A stretch of 12,454 nucleotides of DNA, taken from Candidatus Shapirobacteria bacterium UBA1435 (lineage in GTDB: Bacteria; Patescibacteriota; Microgenomatia; UBA12405). The DNA is taken from positions 3,446-15,899 of the forward strand of contig DCTR01000048.1 of NCBI GenBank assembly GCA_002329385.1, given 5' to 3'. Position numbers and translations under genes: made by a program. Of this stretch, positions 7,769 through 12,454 are shown piece by piece (within the stretch, counting starts at the first letter, position 1; each line of letters begins with the position of its first letter). The notes below the pieces were generated by a model. It did no database searches and had not been told where the DNA came from. It worked only from the letters and a program-made list of their open reading frames with translations.

Positions 7769-7806
7769 TCCTATAATATATTATAGGTTATGTGAAAATT
7801 ATAGGA
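7769..7806. repeat. Cluster of TCCTATAAT-type repeats with an 18-bp palindrome
   Basis: CCTATAATATATTATAGG (7770-7787) is a perfect 18-bp palindrome. The 9-mer TCCTATAAT appears on the + strand at 7769-7777 and on the minus strand at 7806-7798. A third copy is on the minus strand at 6104-6096, in the opposite flank of xer. The arms CCTATA and TATAGG around a 6-bp centre have the layout of a tyrosine-recombinase core site. Since the word contains TATAAT, overlapping divergent -10 boxes are the simpler alternative, but I see no matching -35 boxes at the right spacing. Confidence 0.4.
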
Positions 7807-7993
7807 TAAACCGTGAAAACTTCCCTATCCTCTCTCCCCTGCCCCTGCTTGCCTCTCTGTTTTTTTTAGACAACAGACTTCAACAATTAAATACTTAACT
7901 TATCACTTACCCCGCAAGGCTATCTTAACTAAATAGACTTTAACTCCATCATTCCCAGGTTGCCTCCACCCCTAATATCTTCTCCCCCACTTC

Positions 7994-8776
7994 CTACCAA
8001 TTCGTCACCCACACAATTCCCAAGCAAACCGCCACCCCAATCCATAAATACATTAACCACGCCCGCTTAAATAGTCTACCCCTAATTTCCGCCTGTATTA
8101 AGCCGCATAGAATGTATAAAAACGACACCAGATATATCGACCCCTTAAAAATTCCCACCGGCCAAAACGAAAAAACCAAAGCTAATTGGCTTACCAACCA
8201 GGCTGGTATCAAAACATACGACCAGAAATTTTTGTTTTTGCCATCATCGGGTAACTCAATAGCCACTGCCCAAAATTGGTAAATAAATAATAAAAAAGAT
8301 AAACCGAACACCACCAACGAATTTAGCCAATAGATAAGCTGAAACGACAACAATGTGTCAAAAAGAAAAAAACAGGTAACCAAAAGAACTATCAGGCTGA
8401 CTGTATAAGCGGCACGGTATAAGGGAACTGTTTTGTAACCAATCGCCACCAAAAAAACGTTTTCAACCAAAAACAAGACATAAAAAGTCACCCCGAAAAC
8501 CAGGCTACCGATAAATGCCGCCAAAGTTGTATTCGACAACAAAGCCAGAAACATTCCAAAACCGGCAAAAAAACAAACCGGCAAAATTACCGACATCAAC
8601 CTAGTGTTTATGCTCTTTTCAAACATCAATCCCAACCCAAACCAAAAACAGAACACCGTCAATACTATACCAACCATTAGTCCGTAGTATCTTGCTTCAT
8701 AGGGTAGGGTAATAAAAAAGAAAAAGCCAACCGCTGCCAACACCGAAGAAATAATATACCTTAATCGTTTAGACAT
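7994..8776 (-). CDS. Multi-pass membrane protein of unknown function
   Basis: A 260-residue, very hydrophobic protein that I do not recognise. Likely membrane segments lie near residues 7-24, 31-52, 60-80, 84-104, 121-139, 145-173, 184-206, 213-228 and 239-257, so 8 or 9 passes. Loops are short. The longest charged one is around 174-183 (ELPDDGKNKN). A second positive patch, EIRGRLFKR, is at 230-238, consistent with a cytoplasmic loop. E105 and D140 lie within or next to membrane segments and could be functional. No transporter or enzyme motif is obvious. The start codon abuts the yebC stop (TAA directly followed by ATG), so it is cotranscribed and probably translationally coupled. It appears to be the last gene of the minus-strand operon, and no clear terminator follows. 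Confidence 0.8.
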   Translation of the reverse strand: MSKRLRYIISSVLAAVGFFFFITLPYEARYYGLMVGIVLTVFCFWFGLGLMFEKSINTRLMSVILPVCFFAGFGMFLALLSNTTLAAFIGSLVFGVTFYVLFLVENVFLVAIGYKTVPLYRAAYTVSLIVLLVTCFFLFDTLLSFQLIYWLNSLVVFGLSFLLFIYQFWAVAIELPDDGKNKNFWSYVLIPAWLVSQLALVFSFWPVGIFKGSIYLVSFLYILCGLIQAEIRGRLFKRAWLMYLWIGVAVCLGIVWVTNW

Positions 8777-9487
8777 TTATTCCGAATAATCAAAACCGGC
8801 AAACACTCTAATAACTTCTTCATTGTCTTCCAGCTCGTCAATCAAGTCCATTATTTGTTCCAGTTCGCCCTCAGTGCTTAATTTAATCGGAGTTTGAGCC
8901 CTTAATACCACCTCAGTCCTTTTCACCTTTAAGCCAAGGCTCCTTGCCTTGTCGCCCATTTTACCAAGATCAGCCTCGTCGCCCCAAATGAAATTTTCTT
9001 TTATTTCTTCCGCCCCGGAATCTATCAATTCAAGCTGTTTATCCTCCCCTACCTCCTCCTCCAATTCAACCTCACCAACTTTTTTAAATTGATACATCAC
9101 CGAGCCGCCTTCCCCCAAACTGCCACCGTGATTTTTAAAAACGTTCCGCATCTCCGCTATTGTTCTGTTTTTATTGTCCGTCTCCGCCTCCACCACCATC
9201 GGCACACCCAAGGGTCCAAAACCCTCAAAAATACAGGTCACCAGATTTGCCTTTTTTAAGTCAAAATTACTCAAAACTCGCCAGATATTTTCTTTCGGCA
9301 TATTTGCTTCCCTGGCCTTCTCTATTACCGCCTTCAGGTGGTAATTTGACTCGGGATTGGTATTGCCTCCCCCTTCCCTGATTGCCGTCAAAATTGCTTT
9401 GGAGATCTTGGTAAACGCCTCGCTTCTCTTCTTATCTTGTGCCCCTTTCCGATTTTTGATGTTTGCCCACTTTGAGTGACCAGACAT
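8777..9487 (-). CDS. yebC: YebC/PmpR family protein
   Basis: A 236-residue cytosolic protein of the YebC/PmpR family, close to the usual length. The N-terminus MSGHSKWANIKNRKGAQDKK is the family hallmark. It is followed by FTKISKAILTAIREGG, then EKAREANMPKENI, then the EGFGPLGVPMVVEAETDNKNR segment at about residues 88-108 and HGGSLGEGGSVMYQF. The C-terminal domain ends with ELEDNEEVIRVFAGFDYSE. The family was first described as transcription regulators. Newer work links members to translation, helping ribosomes through proline-rich stalls. Here it lies 16 nt after the LytR_C-domain gene and directly abuts the membrane-protein gene, in an operon with other RNA and envelope genes. The common neighbour ruvC is not seen. 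No strong Shine-Dalgarno sequence precedes the ATG. Confidence 0.96.
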   Translation of the reverse strand: MSGHSKWANIKNRKGAQDKKRSEAFTKISKAILTAIREGGGNTNPESNYHLKAVIEKAREANMPKENIWRVLSNFDLKKANLVTCIFEGFGPLGVPMVVEAETDNKNRTIAEMRNVFKNHGGSLGEGGSVMYQFKKVGEVELEEEVGEDKQLELIDSGAEEIKENFIWGDEADLGKMGDKARSLGLKVKRTEVVLRAQTPIKLSTEGELEQIMDLIDELEDNEEVIRVFAGFDYSE

Positions 9488-9503
9488 AGTTTGAAATTAG
9501 CCC

Positions 9504-10331
9504 CTATTCTCTATCCCTTTTGTAACTTAAATATTTTATCACTTCCGCCAATTCCTCTCCCAAATACAACTCAACGTCATTATCTGCCATATCCTCATCC
9601 CCACTCTGTTCGCAACCCCACCATCTCAGTATTCTCTCAAGCACCCCTCCCGTCTGTGTTTTCCTGTTCATCACCACTCGACACCTGCTAACTTTTTTTT
9701 CAGAATTTTCCACTAAATCAACCACAAATCCACCCCACTCCAACCTCTTTGCCAAAAACCTTCCCAAACCGTCAATACCGCTGGCGTTATAAACCCGCAA
9801 TCTCTTACCACCTTCCAACACCCCGTCATCAGCCAGATCTCTAGCCGCCACTTCATCCAACTTCAACTCCAACTCCTTCCCTCCCCACGTCTCCTCTTTC
9901 ATCAGGAACTCATCAGCCATCAATCTATATCTTGCCCATCCTGCCCAACCCAAACGATTGGCCAGAAATCCAAACTCCTGCCAATCATCAGGCTCACCAA
10001 CCACCAGCCAATCTGCCACAAATCCAAAATTATAAAACAATACTCCTTCAAATAACGACATATCCTTTTCCTGATCCAATATTTTCGCCATCCTATCGCT
10101 TTTGTACCAACCCATCCCTCCAGGGAACCATATTTCCGTCTCTTTGTCCACCTTTACTATGTTTATCATCCGTCTTGACGGGCTGACCGAAACCATCATC
10201 ACCCCCTCTTTACCCGCCACCCCAATCCTGAAATCATCTTTACCCGACCATCTGTTCCCGCCCAGGCCAACCACCGACCCGATCATTACCAAACCCAAAA
10301 TAATCCACCACCGTCTATCGTTTAGCCTCAT
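9504..10331 (-). CDS. Membrane-anchored protein with LytR C-terminal domain
   Basis: A 275-residue protein with an N-terminal membrane anchor (residues 8-24) and a probable extracytoplasmic body. Residues 178-210 (LRVYNASGIDGLGRFLAKRL, then GGFVVDLVENS) and DVELYLGEELAEVI (252-265) match the two ends of a LytR_C domain, which in many CPR and actinobacterial proteins is attached to LCP-type cell-wall ligases or stands alone. The middle part (about 45-115, with VSVSPSRRMINIVKVDKETE and WFPGGMGWYK) faintly recalls the start of an LCP domain, but it is too short and diverged for me to claim ligase activity. The frame also allows a TTG at 10334. The ATG at 10331 is preferred because GGAG lies 7 nt before it. 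The gene starts inside the 3' end of the pseudouridine synthase gene (17-nt overlap). The protein is unusually rich in Trp (13) and Gly. Confidence 0.75.
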   Translation of the reverse strand: MRLNDRRWWIILGLVMIGSVVGLGGNRWSGKDDFRIGVAGKEGVMMVSVSPSRRMINIVKVDKETEIWFPGGMGWYKSDRMAKILDQEKDMSLFEGVLFYNFGFVADWLVVGEPDDWQEFGFLANRLGWAGWARYRLMADEFLMKEETWGGKELELKLDEVAARDLADDGVLEGGKRLRVYNASGIDGLGRFLAKRLEWGGFVVDLVENSEKKVSRCRVVMNRKTQTGGVLERILRWWGCEQSGDEDMADNDVELYLGEELAEVIKYLSYKRDRE

Positions 10332-10989
10332 CAAACAACTCCAAAAAAATCAATAAATCATCAGACAGTTCTGTTTTAAATTCCATCCTCCCGCCGTTTG
10401 CAGGATGGGAAAAAACCACTCTGCTGGCGTGCAAAAAAGGTCTGTCTAATCCCAAAACTTCTCCGCCGTAAGTCCTATCGCCCACCAATGGCCAGCCCAA
10501 ATATCTCATATGCACCCTTATCTGGTGCGTCCTGCCAGTATAAATTCTTACCCTAATCAGCGAATAACTTTTACCTTCCTTAGTTAACCGCTTTTCCAGC
10601 CAAAACTTGCTTTTTGCCTCTTTCCCTTCCTCATTAACCGCATATTTTCCGAAAAAATATTTGGATCTTCCTATCGGCATACAAATCTCACCCTCAAACG
10701 GGCATTCGCCCTGGGCTAAAGCCAGGTATTCTTTGACCACCTCCCTCTTCTTAATCTGATCCAACAACCCCCTCATCACTTCTTCGGTTTTTGCCACCAA
10801 AAGTATTCCCGAAGTCCCCTTGTCTAAACGATGGACTATACCGTTTCTCTTCAATCCGTTTTTCCTATTTTCAAAAAGCCAGTCCTCAACCGAGCGCACC
10901 CGGCTATTTTCACTGGTGGTTGTCATTCCTGCCGGCTTGTTCAAAACTAAAAGCCAATCGTCCTCAAATATTATTTCTATCTTTTCCAT
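10315..10989 (-). CDS. RluA/RluD-family RNA pseudouridine synthase
   Basis: A 224-residue enzyme that would isomerise uridine to pseudouridine in rRNA or tRNA. The catalytic Asp56 is in GIVHRLDKGTSGILLVAKT, the RluA-family signature. FEDDWLLVLNKPAGM (8-22) is the usual opening strand, and TGRTHQIRVHMRYLGWPLVG (151-170) is motif III, followed by DRTYGG. The protein begins directly with the catalytic domain. The N-terminal S4 RNA-binding domain of E. coli RluC and RluD is missing, as in RluA-like members, so the modified site cannot be inferred. The ATG at 10989 lies inside the 3' end of the LspA-like gene (26-nt overlap), and the stop lies inside the next gene (17-nt overlap), which points to translational coupling along the operon. 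Confidence 0.92.
   Translation of the reverse strand: MEKIEIIFEDDWLLVLNKPAGMTTTSENSRVRSVEDWLFENRKNGLKRNGIVHRLDKGTSGILLVAKTEEVMRGLLDQIKKREVVKEYLALAQGECPFEGEICMPIGRSKYFFGKYAVNEEGKEAKSKFWLEKRLTKEGKSYSLIRVRIYTGRTHQIRVHMRYLGWPLVGDRTYGGEVLGLDRPFLHASRVVFSHPANGGRMEFKTELSDDLLIFLELFDEAKR
10339..10342 (-). promoter_or_regulatory. Shine-Dalgarno GGAG fixing the LytR_C-protein start
   Basis: GGAG is read on the minus strand 7 nt before the ATG at 10331 and only 4 nt before the alternative TTG at 10334, which favours the ATG. The site lies inside the 3' end of the upstream pseudouridine synthase gene. It is one of the few clear Shine-Dalgarno sequences in the window. Confidence 0.6.
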
Positions 10990-11356
10990 GTCTTTTCAAA
11001 AATACCATAACTCCCAAAAAGATCAACCAATCCCACACATTGTTATATAAATTGGTTTTTCCTATTTGCCAATAGTCTCTCACATAACCAAATCTTAATT
11101 TGTCTATCATGTTGCCCAACCCCCCCAACCAAAACCAAACTAGACCAACTCCCCCCTTCCCCCTTAACACCGCCATCCCCATCACCAACAGTAAACCAAG
11201 CTGCAAATAATTACTTCCCCAAAAACTGCCGCCAAAGCTAAAACCACTGTTTTTAATCAACACCTTTGAACACTCCGCCAAAAAGTCATGTAACCCCAGT
11301 AACCCCAACCAAACTCCCGCTGTCAATAGACGGCTACTTCTCTCTTTCTTTCTCAC
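10964..11356 (-). CDS. Short LspA-like membrane protein (signal peptidase II family)
   Basis: A 130-residue membrane protein resembling lipoprotein signal peptidase, an aspartyl protease that removes signal peptides from lipoproteins. The two catalytic aspartates appear to be present: D85 in GGLGNMIDKLRFG and D109 in LYNNVWDW. The NxGxxF motif is at 36-41 (NSGFSF). It is shorter than the roughly 160 residues of E. coli LspA. The conserved D..SK element is changed to AECSK (27-31), and only about five residues separate this Lys from the NxGxxF motif, where E. coli LspA has about 27. The periplasmic beta-cradle region therefore looks absent. The start is a GTG at 11356 that overlaps the dksA-like gene by 23 nt. 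A TTG at 11326 is possible, and neither has a convincing Shine-Dalgarno sequence. An active peptidase is plausible but unproven. Confidence 0.72.
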   Translation of the reverse strand: MRKKERSSRLLTAGVWLGLLGLHDFLAECSKVLIKNSGFSFGGSFWGSNYLQLGLLLVMGMAVLRGKGGVGLVWFWLGGLGNMIDKLRFGYVRDYWQIGKTNLYNNVWDWLIFLGVMVFLKRHGKDRNNI

Positions 11357-11717
11357 ACTTAATGCAAACTGTCACTCCGGGATGGATGGCAAGCCTGTCG
11401 GTATCAATCATCTTGCCACAGCTCTCACAGATACCATATTTACCTATCTTCAAAAGCGACAACGCCCTCCGAAGCTGAACTATCTGTTTGGTTACAAACC
11501 TGGCCTTCACCTGGGCTTCAAAATGGCCGATCTGTTCGTCTGCATCCTCTTCGCTCGAATTCTCCAAAGTCCTACCCGGATCGGAAAACGGATCGCTCCT
11601 TTTGATCCCTTTTTCCGTCCTTTTTAGTCTAACAATCTCCGATTCCAGAAAACTCTTAATGGGTTTCAATAGTTTTTGTGGAAATTTCAGTTGGGTATCG
11701 TTGTCCGTTTTTTTCAT
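11334..11717 (-). CDS. DksA/TraR-type C4 zinc-finger protein
   Basis: A 127-residue protein with an N-terminal helical, probably coiled-coil part (about 10-90) and a C-terminal four-cysteine zinc finger: C97 and C100 in YGICESCGK, C118 and C121 in VCIKCEKE, with 17 residues between the pairs. This is the DksA/TraR layout. Such proteins bind in the RNA polymerase secondary channel and adjust initiation, often with ppGpp. Its acidic tip may be the segment NSSEEDADEQ (53-62). The DPFSDPGR segment at 42-49 is like other CPR members I know. It starts 1 nt after the stop of the Lgt-like gene (TAAG then ATG), with a purine-rich AGGAAGAAGAAG upstream that can serve as ribosome binding site. Direct evidence for a regulatory role in this operon is lacking. 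Confidence 0.88.
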   Translation of the reverse strand: MKKTDNDTQLKFPQKLLKPIKSFLESEIVRLKRTEKGIKRSDPFSDPGRTLENSSEEDADEQIGHFEAQVKARFVTKQIVQLRRALSLLKIGKYGICESCGKMIDTDRLAIHPGVTVCIKCEKEREK

Positions 11718-11718
11718 C

Positions 11719-12381
11719 TTACTTCTTCTTCCTGCTAATTGTTAACACATCCCCAAGGATAACCAATCCCACCGCAGAAATCAAACCTAAAGTCAGGTAG
11801 CAAATCCTATTTATTGTGTTCTCTACCACCAAAAAAGAAAACCCCAACATCGTCAGCCAGGTAACCAAATTACCTGTCCAAAAAGCGAATCCCTTCTTGC
11901 CGCTTCTATACCACACAAAAGAACGGTATCTTCCCTTCGACCAGACGCCGATTGCCAAACCGTCAAACACCGCCACCACCGCCATCGCCGCGTTGATATC
12001 GAATCCCGACCTCACAAATTCATCAAGTAAAAATAGTAAAAACATAATCGACACTGCCACCAGGTTATCCTCAAAAAATGCCCAAGTTTTCCAACTGTTT
12101 TTGCGACAACTCCACCATCCAACCAATACCATTGCCAAATAACCGCCTATATAGCTGAATCCTGGTTTTGCCCAGAAAGACAGCCAATCTTGCCAGCCTC
12201 CATTCTCCCCTCCCCAACCCAAAACGCTCACCAGTCTTCCTCCCACCATAAAGGCCAAAATACTCAACCAGGCGTAGCTGATTAATTCCTTCTCTTTATA
12301 ATCTTCCCTTAAATTCCTCCAGCTTAGATACATAAACACCACCATTCCCACCACTCTAATTATTCCCAAACTCATGTTCAT
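11719..12381 (-). CDS. Lgt-like multi-pass membrane protein, divergent
   Basis: A 220-residue protein with about seven membrane segments (near 6-20, 36-58, 75-91, 103-120, 129-147, 165-190 and 192-215). Its first half follows the order seen in prolipoprotein diacylglyceryl transferase: an N-terminal helix, a charged loop (WRNLREDYKEKE), then VGGRLVSVLG (46-55, compare GARLGYVLF) and PGFSYIGGY (73-81, compare GGMSFHGG). The second half lacks the Lgt signature GRIGNFINGE and its catalytic Arg and Asn. I therefore call it Lgt-like and do not claim transferase activity. Two genes downstream lies an LspA-like gene, which is the next step of lipoprotein maturation and supports the idea of a shared pathway. 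The ATG at 12381 has a second ATG two codons on. No clear Shine-Dalgarno sequence is seen. It lies 32 nt from the tRNA 3' end and may be cotranscribed with it. Confidence 0.5.
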   Translation of the reverse strand: MNMSLGIIRVVGMVVFMYLSWRNLREDYKEKELISYAWLSILAFMVGGRLVSVLGWGGENGGWQDWLSFWAKPGFSYIGGYLAMVLVGWWSCRKNSWKTWAFFEDNLVAVSIMFLLFLLDEFVRSGFDINAAMAVVAVFDGLAIGVWSKGRYRSFVWYRSGKKGFAFWTGNLVTWLTMLGFSFLVVENTINRICYLTLGLISAVGLVILGDVLTISRKKK

Positions 12382-12413
12382 TTAATTAATTCTAACAATT
12401 CCTAACTCGTTAG

Positions 12414-12454
12414 TGCCGAAGGGGGGAGTCGAACCCTCACGACATTGCTGTCAC
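12414..12454 (-). tRNA. tRNA-Leu, 3' part (5' part outside the window)
   Basis: On the minus strand the window starts inside a long variable arm, a GACA/TGTC stem with a GCAA loop (12452-12441), which is typical of class II tRNAs. The T arm follows with GGTTCGACTCC. The acceptor 3' strand CTTCGGC (12421-12415) and discriminator A at 12414 come next. An acceptor of GCCGAAG/CTTCGGC with a long variable arm fits tRNA-Leu, while serine and tyrosine tRNAs usually have other acceptors. The anticodon is outside the window. CCA is not encoded, since CTA follows, so it must be added enzymatically. One T-stem pair is A-C. Confidence 0.82.

Larger units (their letters stand above)
7223..7993. other. Long non-coding stretch with several inverted repeats
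   Basis: About 770 bases between the membrane-protein gene and xer carry no convincing gene. The longest short frame I noted with a plausible start is 38 codons on the minus strand (7490-7606), preceded by AGGA, and it overlaps a hairpin. I found no signature of RNase P RNA, tmRNA, SRP RNA, rRNA or tRNA on either strand. What it does contain is structure: palindromes and inverted repeats at 7272-7284, 7364-7435, 7534-7565 and 7770-7787, a TTGACA -35-like box on the minus strand (7459-7454) without a clear -10 box, and a TATAAA on the minus strand (7304-7299) that could be the -10 of xer. A T8 run (7860-7867, + strand) has no good hairpin before it. Confidence 0.7.

Noticed and set aside
7803..7867. 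AGGATA/TATCCT hairpin followed by a T8 run as a + strand terminator
   Set aside because: The stem is short with a 17-nt loop and the T-run lies about 30 nt further on. No + strand gene precedes it.
1..12454. Recoded stop codons (TGA as Gly, as in some CPR groups)
   Set aside because: The methyltransferase gene ends at TGA at a sensible place and other genes read through normally with the standard code.

Overview
The window looks like chromosomal DNA from a reduced-genome bacterium of the Patescibacteria (Candidate Phyla Radiation), perhaps the Microgenomates side. This rests on gene content rather than a marker phylogeny: compact genes, a DsbA/GILT-like Cys-rich secreted protein, a short LspA-like protein, a CPR-style DksA/TraR protein and a LytR_C-domain protein in one tight operon. 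The standard code fits: TGA is used as a stop and tryptophan is TGG. No phage, transposon or CRISPR array is visible.

Left half, + strand: the 3' part of a thioredoxin-fold (DsbA/GILT-like) protein (1-672) ends at a clean intrinsic terminator (691-718). A SpoU/TrmH RNA methyltransferase follows (731-1285). Behind a good extended -10 promoter (1383-1410) comes a gyrB-gyrA operon (1463-6028) encoding both gyrase subunits.

Middle: gyrA converges on a minus-strand XerC/D-type tyrosine recombinase (6284-7222) with a complete catalytic set. About 770 bases without a convincing gene follow (7223-7993). This stretch holds several inverted repeats, an arrangement of two mutually exclusive hairpins, and short TCCTATAAT repeats that also occur on the other side of xer.

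Right half, minus strand (read from high to low coordinates): the 3' end of a tRNA-Leu, then a compact seven-gene run with overlaps or gaps of at most 16 nt: Lgt-like membrane protein, DksA/TraR zinc-finger protein, short LspA-like protein, RluA-family pseudouridine synthase, LytR_C-domain protein, YebC, and an unrecognised multi-pass membrane protein. The run combines envelope or lipoprotein-type functions with RNA modification and translation functions.

The + strand is C-rich over G on both sides of the coding-strand switch. The minus strand is therefore probably the leading strand, and gyrBA would then be transcribed head-on to replication. The most unusual points are the structured gap beside xer, the quinolone-contact substitutions in GyrA, and the paired, degenerate-looking Lgt-like and LspA-like proteins. 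I found no complete, clearly new system. The xer flank is the best candidate for something undescribed.
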